Shown in pieces: positions 16,944-26,385 of a stretch of DNA of 64,000 nt. The DNA is taken from NCBI RefSeq assembly GCF_006716675.1, contig NZ_VFPM01000003.1:434001-498000 (forward strand), written 5' to 3'. The notes under the pieces are model-generated. The model saw only the letters and a list, made by a program, of their open reading frames with translations. It had not been told where the DNA came from and did no database searches. The number at the start of each line of letters is the position of its first letter. The first letter of the stretch is position 1. Origin of the DNA: Humibacillus xanthopallidus. Lineage in GTDB: Bacteria; Actinomycetota; Actinomycetes; Actinomycetales; Dermatophilaceae. A program made the position numbers and the translations under genes.

Positions 16944-17933
16944 TCAGTACGCGTCGAGGATGTCGACGACGAAGACGAGCGTGTCGGTGCCCTTGATCTT
17001 GTCCCCGGTGCCGGCGGATCCGTAACCATCCTTCGGCGGGATGACGAGCAGCACGCGGCTGCCGACCTTCTTGCCGACGAGGGTCTTGTCCCAGCCGGGG
17101 ATGACGGCGTTGACGCCGATCGGGAAGTCGGCCGCGGCGCCGCGCTGCCAGGAGGAGTCGAAGACGCTGCCGTCGCGCCAGAGGACGCCGTGGTACTGCG
17201 CCGAGATGGTCTGGCCCTTCTGGACCGTGGCGCCCTTGCCCTCGATGAGGGTGGCCTCCTTGGTCTCCGTCGGCGCCGCCGACTTCGGCACCGTGACCGT
17301 GGGCTCCTTGGTGGGGCCGTTGGGGAAGGCCACCGTCGGCAGGCCGGCCGGGCTGGCGGCCTGGGTGCCGTCGACCTGCGTGAGGCCGCGGTGGACGTCG
17401 GCGATGTCGGCGACGACGACGATCGTGTCGGTGCCCGCGACACCGAGCTGGCTGTTGCCCTGCTCGCCGAAGCCCTTGGCCGGCGGGATCGTGAAGACGA
17501 CCCGCGAGCCCTTCGTCGCTCCGAGCAGGCCCTCGGTGAAGCCCGCGATGAGGTCGGTGCGGCCGAGCCGGTAGCCCTCGGGGTTACGGCCGGCGGCGTA
17601 GCCGTCGTCGAGCAGCTTGCCGCTCGTGCCGTTGTAGATCTGGGCGCGCAGGCTCACGGTGTCGGCCTTGGTGGCGGCCGAGCCGGTGCCCGGCGTCAGC
17701 ACCTTGCGCTCGACGGCGGTGGAGCTGATCGGCGTCTTGCCGAGGGCCACCTTGGGCGCCGTCTTGAGGTCGACCGCCCCCGTGGCCGTCACGCCCTTGA
17801 GGGCGACCGACGGAGCAGCCGAGGTGGCCGCGGTCGTGCCACCCGCGCTCGGGGTGCTGGTGCTGCCGCACCCGGCCAACAGGGCGAGGGACAGTGAGGC
17901 GGCGACGGTCAGGGCTGGACGGGAGGGGCGCAC
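16944..17933 (-). CDS. Lipoprotein with two FKBP-type isomerase domains
   Basis: The 329-residue protein starts with a lipoprotein signal peptide (SLALLAGCGSTS, lipidated Cys22), then a Thr/Ala/Ser-rich linker. There are two FKBP-like domains. The second (YHGVLWRDGSVFDSSWQRG, VIPGWDKTLVGKKVGSRV, IPPKDGYGSAG) has the full pattern. The first (IYNGTSGKLLDDGY, LIAGFTEGLLGATKGSRV, IPPAKGFGEQG) is divergent, so it may be weak in catalysis. It would act in folding at the outer face of the membrane. It starts at GTG and precedes the cytosolic FKBP gene by 75 bases. Confidence 0.88.
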   Translation of the reverse strand: MRPSRPALTVAASLSLALLAGCGSTSTPSAGGTTAATSAAPSVALKGVTATGAVDLKTAPKVALGKTPISSTAVERKVLTPGTGSAATKADTVSLRAQIYNGTSGKLLDDGYAAGRNPEGYRLGRTDLIAGFTEGLLGATKGSRVVFTIPPAKGFGEQGNSQLGVAGTDTIVVVADIADVHRGLTQVDGTQAASPAGLPTVAFPNGPTKEPTVTVPKSAAPTETKEATLIEGKGATVQKGQTISAQYHGVLWRDGSVFDSSWQRGAAADFPIGVNAVIPGWDKTLVGKKVGSRVLLVIPPKDGYGSAGTGDKIKGTDTLVFVVDILDAY

Positions 17934-18084
17934 GAGAGCACTTTCGGATCGGGGGCGGGCGGCACAGGGGTCCGCTCGGCAAACCCCGTCACTCTAACCC
18001 CCGGCGAGCACCCGTGAGTTCCCGTGAGTCCCCGGCGCCGGCCACTCACAGCCGGCGGACAGCACCTCACAGGTGGCGGACACC

Positions 18085-19476
18085 TCAGAGCGGACGCTGG
18101 ATGGACGGCGAGCGCTCGATGGTGTCCATGAGCCGGTCGACCCGGTCGTCGACCGCCCGGAAGGGGTCCTTGCACAGCACCGTGCGCTGGGCCTGGTCGT
18201 TGAGCTTGAGGTGCACCCAGTCGACCGTGAAGTCCCGTCCGTGCGCCTGCGCGGCCCGGATGAAGTCGCCGCGCAGCTTGGCCCTCGTGGTCTGCGGCGG
18301 GCGCACCTTCGCCTGGAAGACCTCGACATCGGTCGCGACGCGGGCTGCCCTCCCGTGCCGCTGGAGGAGGTAGAAGAGGCCGCGTCGCCGGTTGATGTCG
18401 TGGTAGGCGAGGTCGAGCTGCTGCACCCGGGCGTCGGTGAGGGCGAGCCCGTGGCGCTCGCGGTAACGCTCGATGAGCCGGTGCTTGATGACCCAGTCGA
18501 TCTCGGTGTCGATGGCGTCGAGGTCGCCGGTCGCGATGGCATCGAGGGCCCGACCCCAGAGGTCGAGCACCTGCTTGGTGTCCGCGCTCGTCATCCCCTC
18601 GCGGTCGACGAAGTCGAGGGCCTTGTCGAGGTACTCGCGCTGCATGTCGAGGGCCGACAGCTCGCGGCCGTTCGCGAGGCGCACCGTCGCGCGGCCGGTT
18701 GGGTCGTGGCTCATCGTGCGGATGGCCCGGATGGGGTTCTCCATCGTGAGGTCGCGCATGACGACGCCCGCCTCGATCATCCGAAGCACGAGGTCGGCGC
18801 TGCCGACCTTGAGCAGCGTCGTCGTCTCGGACATGTTCGAGTCGCCGACGATGACGTGGAGGCGGCGGTACTTCTCCGCGTCGGCGTGGGGCTCGTCGCG
18901 GGTGTTGATGATCGGCCGGCTGCGGGTCGTCGCGGAGGAGACGCCCTCCCAGATGTGGTCGGCCCGCTGGCTGACGGCGTAGCTGGCGCCATGGGCGGTG
19001 GTGACGACCTTGCCTGCGCCGCAGACGATCTGGCGGCTGATGAGGAACGGGATGAACATGTCGGAGACGCGGGTGAAGTCCCCGGACCGGCCGAAGAGGT
19101 AGTTCTCGTGGCAGCCGTAGGAGTTGCCTGCCGAGTCGGTGTTGTTCTTGAAGACGAAGATCTCGCCCTCGACGCCGTCGTCTCGCAGCCGGCTCTGGGC
19201 GTCCTCGACGAGACCCTCGAGGATCCGCTCCCCCGCCTTGTCCTGGATGACGAGCTCGCGCACCGAGTCGCACTCGGCGGTCGCGTACTCCGGGTGGGAG
19301 CCCACGTCGAGGTAGAGCCGGGCGCCGTTGCCGAGGAAGACGTTGCTCGACCTACCCCACGCGACGACCCGACGGAAGAGGTAGCGGGCGACCTCGTCGG
19401 GCGTGAGCCGACGCTGCCCCTGCGTCGTGCAGGTGACGCCGTACTCGTTCTCGATCCCGAAGATCCGCCGCTCCAT
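18085..19476 (-). CDS. pafA: Pup--protein ligase PafA
   Basis: PafA joins the C-terminal glutamate of Pup to substrate lysines through an isopeptide bond. The 463-residue protein begins [16 protein letters not shown], carrying the metal-binding Glu9, and has the catalytic Asp57 in [15 protein letters not shown], corresponding to the essential residues of the mycobacterial enzyme. It is distinguished from Dop by the start sequence and by lacking the Dop insertion loop. The start is a leaderless-type ATG. It is separated from prcA by about 10 kb of inserted genes, unlike the compact clusters of other actinomycetes. Confidence 0.97.
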   Translation of the reverse strand: MERRIFGIENEYGVTCTTQGQRRLTPDEVARYLFRRVVAWGRSSNVFLGNGARLYLDVGSHPEYATAECDSVRELVIQDKAGERILEGLVEDAQSRLRDDGVEGEIFVFKNNTDSAGNSYGCHENYLFGRSGDFTRVSDMFIPFLISRQIVCGAGKVVTTAHGASYAVSQRADHIWEGVSSATTRSRPIINTRDEPHADAEKYRRLHVIVGDSNMSETTTLLKVGSADLVLRMIEAGVVMRDLTMENPIRAIRTMSHDPTGRATVRLANGRELSALDMQREYLDKALDFVDREGMTSADTKQVLDLWGRALDAIATGDLDAIDTEIDWVIKHRLIERYRERHGLALTDARVQQLDLAYHDINRRRGLFYLLQRHGRAARVATDVEVFQAKVRPPQTTRAKLRGDFIRAAQAHGRDFTVDWVHLKLNDQAQRTVLCKDPFRAVDDRVDRLMDTIERSPSIQRPL

Positions 19477-19482
19477 GCACCA

Positions 19483-19488
19483 ACTGTA
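19483..19488 (-). promoter_or_regulatory. -10 box of a leaderless pafA mRNA
   Basis: TACAGT on the minus strand ends 6 bases before the pafA ATG (19476). This implies pafA has its own promoter rather than depending on the upstream lipoprotein gene. Confidence 0.5.
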
Positions 19489-19528
19489 GGCGGCTCACCT
19501 GCGCTCGCCGCTGAGGACCGGCGCGGAG

Positions 19529-19564
19529 CCGGTCAGGATGCCGGTCAGGATGCCGGTCAGGATG
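19529..19564. repeat. Three perfect 12-base tandem repeats
   Basis: CCGGTCAGGATG occurs three times in a row, overlapping the 3' end of the GerMN lipoprotein gene. The gene's TGA (19557-19559) lies inside a repeat and every copy supplies the same TGA, so copy-number change would hardly alter the protein. Confidence 0.85.
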
Positions 19565-20192
19565 CCGGAGCGAGGGCGGTGAAGTCGGTGCGCTCGAGCG
19601 GCCTGGAGAGCAGCTGGCCCGTCGCGTCGGGCATCGACAGCGCCCTGCCGTCCGAGGCGACCTGCACCCCGGTGGCGATGGTGTCGGCCGTGAGGGTGAA
19701 GACGAGCTGGGCGAGCGCGGCCTCCTGCTCGCGCAGGGAGAGGCGGTCGAAGCCCGGTGGCACGTCGACCTCGGCCACCCCCGTCGGCGTCAGCCGGCCG
19801 GTCAGGGGCACGGCGTCCGCCGTGGTCGGCAGGGCGGTCCGCAACCCCTGCGCCACCTCGTCCCTCGTCAGGGGCAGGGAGAGGGCGGCGAGCGGTGGAC
19901 CGATACCGGATCCCTCCGCGACCTCGCGCTCGACCCGGACGAGCCGGTCGCCCCGCAGGAGGTAGGCCTGCATCGTGAACGGCACCGCCGTGGGTGTGAG
20001 CGAGCCCGACCCCAGGCCCGGCCCGGTGCTCCTGACGTTCGCCCCCTGGACCGGGACGGGGGCGTCCTGCGCGCCGAGGCCGCAGGCCGACACCCCGACC
20101 AGGGCGGCCAGCCCCACGACGAGCCACGCCACCACCTCGACCCGGGGTCGGGGACGCCGCTCAGACGTCCGTGATCGGCAGCTCGACGGCAA
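19557..20192 (-). CDS. GerMN-domain lipoprotein, LpqB-like, third gene of a two-component operon
   Basis: This is a secreted lipoprotein of at most 211 residues. The signal helix AWLVVGLAALVGVSACG ends in a lipobox (VSAC), and the rest resembles a GerMN domain with the hydrophobic-rich FTLTADTIATGVQV. From the ATG at 20192 it overlaps the kinase gene by 32 bases; a GTG at 20135, just before the signal helix, is equally plausible. The regulator-kinase-lipoprotein order recalls mtrA-mtrB-lpqB, in which the lipoprotein modulates the sensor, but this protein is much shorter than LpqB and lacks its beta-propeller. Confidence 0.7.
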   Translation of the reverse strand: MPSSCRSRTSERRPRPRVEVVAWLVVGLAALVGVSACGLGAQDAPVPVQGANVRSTGPGLGSGSLTPTAVPFTMQAYLLRGDRLVRVEREVAEGSGIGPPLAALSLPLTRDEVAQGLRTALPTTADAVPLTGRLTPTGVAEVDVPPGFDRLSLREQEAALAQLVFTLTADTIATGVQVASDGRALSMPDATGQLLSRPLERTDFTALAPAS

Positions 20193-21498
20193 ACCGCGCG
20201 CCTCCTCCCGGGCGGTCTTCGACGGCGACCGATCCCCCGTGCAGCGCGACGTGGCGCTGCACGATGGCGAGCCCGAGCCCCAGGCCGGCTCGCTCGGACG
20301 GGGCTGTGCCGCGCGAGAAGCGGTCGAAGACGCGGCCGCGCTGCTCCCCGGGAACGCCGGGCCCGGCGTCGTCGACCTCGATGCGGGCGATCGGTCCGCG
20401 CCGCGAGAGGCGCACCGCGAGCACGCCCCCGCCGTGGAGCTCGGCGTTCGAGACGAGGTTGGCCACGACCCGCTCGAGTCCGCGTTTGTCGACCCGTGTC
20501 ATGAGGGGGTGCGCGGGCTCGGTCACCGGACGCCCGGCGGTGTGGTCTGCGGCCGTCCGCACGAGGTCTGCGAGGTTGACCTCCTCGAGCACGAGGCCCT
20601 GACCGGCATCGTGACGAGCCATCTCGAGCAGGTCGACGACGAGCCGTCGGAACCGCTCGAGCTCCTCGGCCAGCAGGTCGAGCGGCTCACGCACGGAGGC
20701 GGGCAGGGAGGCCTCCCGGTTCTTGATCACCTGCATCGAGTTGAGCATCGTCGTGAGCGGTGTGCGCAGCTCGTGGCTCACGTCGGCCGCGAAGCGCGAG
20801 TCTGCCTCGACCCGGTGCTCGAGCTCGGCCACCGCCCGGTTGAACGACGCCCCGAGCGGGCCGAGATCGGGGTCCCGGTCGGTCTGCAGACGCGCGTCGA
20901 GACGTCCCTCGGCGACCGCGGCTGCCACGCTCCCCAGCTCTGCCAGCGGTCTCAGGGCGAGCCGGCTCGCGCCGCGCCCCAGCGCCGCGCCGAGGAGGGC
21001 CGTCGCCGCCGCACCGAGCGCCAGCGCGGTCGACAGCGTCCGGAGTGTCTGGTCGAGGTCGGTCAGGGGGAAGACCTCGAACAAGCCGGAGTGGGCCGGC
21101 GTGAGCGGCACGCCGACGGCGAGCACCAGGCTCCCTCCGAGCTCGACCCGCTGGGTCGACTCCTGGCCGCTCGTGACGGCGTCCACGAGCGCTGTCGGCA
21201 GGCTTGCGGCGGGGACCCGGGGCGAGGTGGAGTACCACTGCCCGCCCACGAGGCAGAGCGACGCGGACGACTGGGTCGTCGGCAACCCGTCGAGGGGCGC
21301 CGTCACGAGTCCGGCCCGCGACACGAGACCCTCCTCGATGACCGTGCGACCGAGCTCACCCTCGGCCACCGCCATCGACTCGCGCTGGGTCACGAGATAG
21401 CTCGACAGGACCGACCAGATGAGCAGCGACAGCACGGCCGACACGGCCAGGGACAGCAGACCGAAGGCCACCGTCACCCGCCACCGCAGGCCGTGCAC
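20161..21498 (-). CDS. Two-component sensor histidine kinase
   Basis: The 445-residue membrane kinase has an N-terminal membrane helix (FGLLSLAVSAVLSLLIWSVL), an extracytoplasmic domain of about 110 residues, a second helix region rich in alanine (LGAAATALLGAALG), a HAMP domain, the HisKA dimerisation domain with phospho-acceptor in FAADVSHELRTPLTTM, and a HATPase domain with N box (VANLVSNAELHG) and DAGPGVP. It starts at a GTG directly abutting the regulator stop, so the pair is translationally linked. The signal is unknown; the divergent peptide transporter makes a peptide-related cue possible. Confidence 0.92.
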   Translation of the reverse strand: MHGLRWRVTVAFGLLSLAVSAVLSLLIWSVLSSYLVTQRESMAVAEGELGRTVIEEGLVSRAGLVTAPLDGLPTTQSSASLCLVGGQWYSTSPRVPAASLPTALVDAVTSGQESTQRVELGGSLVLAVGVPLTPAHSGLFEVFPLTDLDQTLRTLSTALALGAAATALLGAALGRGASRLALRPLAELGSVAAAVAEGRLDARLQTDRDPDLGPLGASFNRAVAELEHRVEADSRFAADVSHELRTPLTTMLNSMQVIKNREASLPASVREPLDLLAEELERFRRLVVDLLEMARHDAGQGLVLEEVNLADLVRTAADHTAGRPVTEPAHPLMTRVDKRGLERVVANLVSNAELHGGGVLAVRLSRRGPIARIEVDDAGPGVPGEQRGRVFDRFSRGTAPSERAGLGLGLAIVQRHVALHGGSVAVEDRPGGGARFAVELPITDV

Positions 21499-22182
21499 TC
21501 AGATCGCCAGCCGATATCCCAGACCGCGCGCCGTCACGACATACCTCGGGTTGGCGGGGTCCGGCTCGATGCGCTGCCGGAGCCGGCGGATGTGGACGTC
21601 GACGATGCGGCTGTCGCCGAAGTAGCCGTAGCCCCAGACCCGGTCGAGCAGCTCCTCGCGGCTGCGGATCCTGCCGCCAGCGACAGCCAGCTCGACGAGC
21701 AGGCGAAACTCCGTGCGGGTCAACGAGATCCGCCGGTCGGCCCGGGTGACGACCCCGTCGTCGAGCCCGATCGCGAGCTCGCCGACGACGACGCGCCGTG
21801 GCCGGTGGTCGACCGCAGGCTCGACCCGTCGCAGCATCGCCCGTATGCGGGCTGTCAGCTCCCGCGCGACGAGCGGCTTGGTCACGTAGTCGTCCGCGCC
21901 GGACTCGAGGCCCGCCACGACGTCGTGGCTGTCGGTGCGAGCCGTCACCATGATGACGGGCACGCTGCTCGTTCGGCGGATCTCACGGCATACCGAGAAG
22001 CCGTCAGTGTCCGGGAGCATGAGGTCGAGCAGCACGACGTCGGGGTCCACCTCGGGCAGGTCGGTGAGGCACTGCCCCCCGTCGGCCGCCTCCTTCACGG
22101 AGAAGCCCTCGTCCTCGAGCGCGAGCCGGAGGACGCGCCGAACCCTTGCGTCGTCCTCGACGAGCAGCACGCGCCGCGTCAT
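21499..22182 (-). CDS. OmpR/PhoB-family response regulator
   Basis: The 227-residue regulator has a receiver domain with the acidic pair EDD, phospho-acceptor aspartate in VVLLDLMLPDTDGF and the conserved lysine in DYVTKPLV, followed by a winged-helix DNA-binding domain (LTRTEFRLLVELA, RSREELLDRVWGYGYFGDSRIVDVHIRRLRQRIE). The ATG at 22182 was preferred over a longer open frame because it starts at MTRRVLLVEDD. It is first in the operon with the kinase and GerMN lipoprotein, and divergent from the oligopeptide transporter, its likeliest target along with its own promoter. Confidence 0.93.
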   Translation of the reverse strand: MTRRVLLVEDDARVRRVLRLALEDEGFSVKEAADGGQCLTDLPEVDPDVVLLDLMLPDTDGFSVCREIRRTSSVPVIMVTARTDSHDVVAGLESGADDYVTKPLVARELTARIRAMLRRVEPAVDHRPRRVVVGELAIGLDDGVVTRADRRISLTRTEFRLLVELAVAGGRIRSREELLDRVWGYGYFGDSRIVDVHIRRLRQRIEPDPANPRYVVTARGLGYRLAI

Positions 22183-22221
22183 GAGGCCAGTATCACGCCG
22201 GCTCCGACCGCACGATGACAT

Positions 22222-22239
22222 CCGTCACCGAACCGTCAC
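22222..22239. promoter_or_regulatory. Candidate response-regulator site, CCGTCAC direct repeat
   Basis: Two CCGTCAC copies are 11 bases apart (22222 and 22233), the phasing used by OmpR-family dimers; a third copy is at 22372, just before oppA. The site lies between the regulator gene and the transporter operon. A TAGCGT -10-like box for oppA is at 22321-22326. This is inferred from pattern only. Confidence 0.35.
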
Positions 22240-22392
22240 ACACGGTCGCGGTTGATGACTCTGTCTTTGCGCTCCCGTGTCACCTTGCCGCTGAAGCGTC
22301 CGGCGCGCGTCGGCCGTGCCTAGCGTGAATCGGGCGGCCTCCTCGAGGGGCTGCCGAATCTGCATTCGTGCCCGTCACGGAAGAGGGACCTC

Positions 22393-24204
22393 ATGACCAG
22401 GAACACCAGGGCGCTCACGTGGGTGGCCGCCATCGGAGCCGTCGGGCTGGGACTGACGGCGTGCAGCACCGGGTCGACCGGTGGCACCGGGGGCACCGCA
22501 CCCGGCAGCTCCGCCGGCGCCGCGGCCGTGAGGGGCGGAACCCTCAACATGCTCGGCAGCGGCGACGTCGACTACATGGACCCCAACATCAGCTACTACA
22601 GCATCGGCTACCTCGGCCTGCGGGAGTGGAGCCGGCAGCTGTTCACCTACCCGGCCAGGGCGGGCGAGACGACGCACGCCGTACCCGACCTTGCCGCCGA
22701 GATGCCGACGACCGGAAAGGGGCTGAGTGCCGACGGTCTCACGTACACGATCACGATCCGGTCCGGCGCGAAGTGGAACACCTCGCCGGCCCGCCAAGTG
22801 ACGGCCGCGGACCTGGTCCGCGGTGTGAAGCGCACCTGCAACCCCGCGCAGCCCTTCGGCGGCCTGCCCGACTACCTCGACCTCATCGTGGGGCTCAAGA
22901 GCTTCTGCGACGGCTTCGCCAAGGTGGGCCACACGCCGGCGGCCATGACGGCATACATGGACTCGACCCCGCTGCCGGGAGTCGTCGCCAAGGACGATCT
23001 CACGGTGAAGTTCACGCTGACCCACCCCGCCAGCTACTTCCCCGACATGCTGACGCTGCCCGCCTTCTCGCCCGCGCCCAAGGAGTACGACGCCTACGTG
23101 CCGGCGAGCGCCGAGCTCGCGTCGCACACGATCTCCGACGGGCCCTACATGATCGAGTCGTACTCCCCCACCAAGAACATCACCTTCACGCGCAACCCGG
23201 CCTGGTCCGCCGGCTCCGACCCGATCCGCAAGGCCTACGTCGACAAGATCGTCATCAACGAGACGGTCACCCAGGACTCCACCCAGCAGCAGCTGCAGAC
23301 CGGCACGCCGACTGCCGACATGGAATGGGACAACTTCCCGCCGCCCTCGCAGCTGCCGGCGTTGATCGCAAAGAACGATCCCAACCTCAGCCTCGGTCCG
23401 ACCTCGTCGAGCAACCCCTACGTCGTCTTCAACACCGTCTCCCCCAACACCAACGGGGCGCTCGGCAACGTCAAGGTGCGCCAGGCGCTGTCGGAGGCGA
23501 TCAACCGCACCAACATCATCCAGGTGCTCGGCGGACCGAAGCTCAACGAGGCCCTGACCCACGTGGTGCCCTCGAACGTCATCGGCGGTGAGAACAACTT
23601 CGACCTCTACCCCTACAACGCGACCAAGGCCAAGGCCGACCTCGCCGCAGCCGGCTACCCCAACGGGCTCACCCTGAAGATGCTCTACCGCAACTCGTCG
23701 CAGGGCAGCAGCAAGACCTTCCAGACCGTCCAGCAGGACCTCTCCAAGATCGGCGTCACCGTCGTCGGCGTGCCGTCGCCGAATGCCGACTTCTACACGA
23801 AGTACCTCCAGGTGCCCACGGTCGCGCAACGTGGTGTCTGGGACCTGGCCGTCGCCGGCTGGGGCTCCGACTGGTACGGCAACGCCGCGCTGTCGTTCTT
23901 CAACCCGCTCTTCTACGGCAAGCCGGCCTTCCCACCGAACGGCAGCAACTTCGGTCTCTACGACAACCCGGCAACCAACGCGCTCATCCAGCAGGCCGGC
24001 TCCGCGAAGACGCAGGACGAGGCCGCCTCGATGTGGGCACAGGCCGACCAGGCGGTCATGAAGGACGCCCCCTTCTTCCCCATCACCAACCCGCTTCAGG
24101 CCAACTACCGCGCGAGCCAGGTGCAGGGCGCCGTCTACGTGCCGGCGATCCAGAACTTCGACCCGACCAACGTCTGGCTGAGCCCGGACAAGCAGGGCGG
24201 CTGA
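22393..24204 (+). CDS. ABC transporter substrate-binding lipoprotein, family 5 (OppA-like)
   Basis: This is the extracellular receptor of a peptide-type importer, 603 residues. A lipoprotein signal (AAIGAVGLGLTACSTG, Cys24) is followed by a Gly/Thr/Ser linker. The body has the SBP_bac_5 character: RSGAKWNTSPARQVTAADLV, LSEAINRTNIIQ (after KVRQA) and ADLAAAGYPNGL. It is the first gene of a five-gene run with two ATPases and two permeases. The ligand may be oligopeptides but nickel, dipeptides or sugars are also bound by this family. A GAAGAGGGA ribosome site precedes the ATG. Confidence 0.9.
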   Translation: MTRNTRALTWVAAIGAVGLGLTACSTGSTGGTGGTAPGSSAGAAAVRGGTLNMLGSGDVDYMDPNISYYSIGYLGLREWSRQLFTYPARAGETTHAVPDLAAEMPTTGKGLSADGLTYTITIRSGAKWNTSPARQVTAADLVRGVKRTCNPAQPFGGLPDYLDLIVGLKSFCDGFAKVGHTPAAMTAYMDSTPLPGVVAKDDLTVKFTLTHPASYFPDMLTLPAFSPAPKEYDAYVPASAELASHTISDGPYMIESYSPTKNITFTRNPAWSAGSDPIRKAYVDKIVINETVTQDSTQQQLQTGTPTADMEWDNFPPPSQLPALIAKNDPNLSLGPTSSSNPYVVFNTVSPNTNGALGNVKVRQALSEAINRTNIIQVLGGPKLNEALTHVVPSNVIGGENNFDLYPYNATKAKADLAAAGYPNGLTLKMLYRNSSQGSSKTFQTVQQDLSKIGVTVVGVPSPNADFYTKYLQVPTVAQRGVWDLAVAGWGSDWYGNAALSFFNPLFYGKPAFPPNGSNFGLYDNPATNALIQQAGSAKTQDEAASMWAQADQAVMKDAPFFPITNPLQANYRASQVQGAVYVPAIQNFDPTNVWLSPDKQGG

Positions 24205-24226
24205 GCGAGAACCAGACGCCGACACC

Positions 24227-25288
24227 ATGGCTCTCCTCGAGGTCCGTGACCTCCGCGTCGCCTTCAACACCCCCGACGGGGTGCTGGAGGCGGTGCGGGG
24301 GCTCTCCTTCGACGTCGACCGCGGCTCGACCCTCGCGATCGTCGGCGAGTCCGGGTCGGGCAAGAGCGTCGCGACCCAGACCATCACCGGGCTGACGAGC
24401 GGCGCACGGGTCAGCGGGTCGGCGCGCTTCGACGGCACGGAGCTCATCGGAGCCTCCTCGGAGGTGCTCCGCACGATCCGGGGCGCCCGCATCGGCATGA
24501 TCTTCCAGGACCCGCTCTCGAGCCTGCACCCCTACTACACGGTGGGTTGGCAGATCGTCGAGATGATCCGGGCCCACGACCGCAGCGTGTCGACGGCGGC
24601 GGCCCGACGACGCGCTGCGGACCTGCTCGGCGTCGTGGGCATCCCCCACGCCCGGACCCGGATCGACGACTACCCCCACCAGTTCTCGGGCGGGATGCGC
24701 CAGCGGGTCATGATCGCCATGGCCATGGCGCTCGATCCCGTCCTGCTCATCGCCGACGAGCCGACGACGGCGCTCGACGTCACGGTGCAGGCGCAGGTGC
24801 TCGCCGTGATGCGGCGGCTGCAGGAGGACTTCGGCACCGCCATCATCCTCATCACCCACGACCTCGGGGTCGTGGCCGAGATGTCCGACGAGGTGGTCGT
24901 CATGTATGCCGGGTCGGCCATGGAGCGCGCCGCGCGGCGCACCCTCTTCTACGCCAACCACCACCCCTACAGCGAGGGCCTGCTCGGCTCGCTCCCCGCG
25001 AGGGGCGGCGCGCGCGACCGCCTGACGCCCATCCTCGGGGTCCCCCCGTCGCTCATCGGCCTGCCTGCCGGGTGTCCCTTCGCGCCTCGCTGTCCGTACG
25101 CGTTCGCCCGGTGCTGGAGCGAGACACCGCCGTTGCGCATGGTGTTCGACGACCCCGCCCACACCTCGGCCTGCTGGCTGACGACGGTCCTCGGCGATCG
25201 GGAGTCGCTGCGCGCGGCCCGCGTCCAGCGAGAGCTCGACCAGCCGCGGGCGAGCACCCCCGCGCCGCGTGTCGAGGTCGGCCCATGA
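24227..25288 (+). CDS. Oligopeptide-type ABC transporter ATPase (OppD/DppD-like)
   Basis: The 353-residue ATPase has Walker [18 protein letters not shown], signature [15 protein letters not shown], Walker [11 protein letters not shown], and the C-terminal oligo_HPY region with the cysteine-rich [15 protein letters not shown] typical of OppD/DppD. It starts 22 bases after oppA, and its stop overlaps the next ATPase gene (ATGA at 25285). It energises the importer with the OppF-like partner as a heterodimer. Confidence 0.92.
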   Translation: MALLEVRDLRVAFNTPDGVLEAVRGLSFDVDRGSTLAIVGESGSGKSVATQTITGLTSGARVSGSARFDGTELIGASSEVLRTIRGARIGMIFQDPLSSLHPYYTVGWQIVEMIRAHDRSVSTAAARRRAADLLGVVGIPHARTRIDDYPHQFSGGMRQRVMIAMAMALDPVLLIADEPTTALDVTVQAQVLAVMRRLQEDFGTAIILITHDLGVVAEMSDEVVVMYAGSAMERAARRTLFYANHHPYSEGLLGSLPARGGARDRLTPILGVPPSLIGLPAGCPFAPRCPYAFARCWSETPPLRMVFDDPAHTSACWLTTVLGDRESLRAARVQRELDQPRASTPAPRVEVGP

Positions 25289-26385
25289 CCGAGCCCCTGC
25301 TCCGCGTCGAGGGGCTCACGAAGTCCTTCCCCGTCAGCTCCGGCAGCTGGCGCCGCGACACCGCCAAGGTGCACGCCGTCGACGACGTCACGCTCGAGAT
25401 CGATGCCGGCGAGACCCTCGGCCTGGTGGGCGAGACCGGCTGCGGCAAGTCGACCCTCGCGCGCTGCATGGCGCGGCTCTACGACGTCACGAGCGGCACG
25501 GTGTGGTTCGACGGCCGTGACATCACCCATCTCGACCGGCGCGAGATGCGCGTCGTGCGCCGTGACGTCCAGATGATCTTCCAGGACCCCTACGGCTCGC
25601 TCAACCCACGGCGCAGGGTCGGCGCGATCATCGGGGACCCGTTCGTCATCCACGGCACCGCGACGGGGCGCGAGCTGAAGACGAAGGTGCAGGACCTCAT
25701 GGCAACCGTCGGGCTCAACCCCGAGCACTACAACCGATTCCCCGCGGAGTTCTCGGGGGGCCAGCGCCAGCGCATCGGCGTGGCGCGGGCGCTGGCCCTT
25801 CGTCCCAAGCTCGTCATCTGCGACGAGCCGGTCTCAGCGCTCGACGTCTCCATCCAGGCCCAGATCATCAACCTGCTCATCGACCTGCAGGACGAGTTCT
25901 CGCTCACCTACCTCTTCATCACCCACGACCTGTCGGTCGTGCGCCACGTCAGCGACCGCATCGCAGTCATGTACCTCGCCAAGGTGGTGGAGACGGCACC
26001 CACCCCCGCGCTCTTCAGCACGACCCGGCACCCGTACACGCGTGCCCTGTTGTCGGCGCTCCCCGTGCCCGACCCGGACCTCGCCGACAGCCGCGAGCAG
26101 ATCGTCCTCTCCGGCGACCTGCCGACTCCCACCGACCCGCCCTCGGGCTGCCGCTTCCACACGCGGTGTCCCAAGGCGCGCCAGGACTGCGTCGCGACGG
26201 AGCCGGCACTGCGTCCGGTGCTCGGTGACACGGTCGAGCACCCGACCGCCTGCCACCACCCGCTGACCATCGGCGAGGACCTCTCCCTGGCCCGTCCTCA
26301 CATCGACGCCGCGCAGACGGTCGACGACGACGCCGTCCCACTCGGGGCCGCGGCCCCGACCGAGCCCGGTGGAGAGTCCCGATGA
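25285..26385 (+). CDS. Oligopeptide-type ABC transporter ATPase (OppF/DppF-like)
   Basis: The 366-residue ATPase has Walker A VGETGCGKSTLARCM, signature FSGGQRQRIGVARAL, Walker B LVICDEPVSALD and the C-terminal CRFHTRCPKARQDC. Its N-terminus (LRVEGLTKSFPV ... VHAVDDVTLEIDAGETLGL) matches OppF. An acidic, alanine-rich tail of about 40 residues extends past the usual end. The ATG overlaps both the OppD stop upstream and, at its own stop, the OppC start (ATGA at 26382), so three genes are coupled. Confidence 0.92.
   Translation: MTEPLLRVEGLTKSFPVSSGSWRRDTAKVHAVDDVTLEIDAGETLGLVGETGCGKSTLARCMARLYDVTSGTVWFDGRDITHLDRREMRVVRRDVQMIFQDPYGSLNPRRRVGAIIGDPFVIHGTATGRELKTKVQDLMATVGLNPEHYNRFPAEFSGGQRQRIGVARALALRPKLVICDEPVSALDVSIQAQIINLLIDLQDEFSLTYLFITHDLSVVRHVSDRIAVMYLAKVVETAPTPALFSTTRHPYTRALLSALPVPDPDLADSREQIVLSGDLPTPTDPPSGCRFHTRCPKARQDCVATEPALRPVLGDTVEHPTACHHPLTIGEDLSLARPHIDAAQTVDDDAVPLGAAAPTEPGGESR

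Noticed and set aside
18001..18084. Direct repeats (CCGTGAGT, and CTCACAG with GGCGGAC) between pafA and the FKBP lipoprotein
   Set aside because: Short and imperfect; could be chance in high-GC sequence.
24597..25727. Plus- and minus-strand frames overlapping the ATPase genes
   Set aside because: Shadow frames of OppD/OppF; Walker motifs define the real frame.
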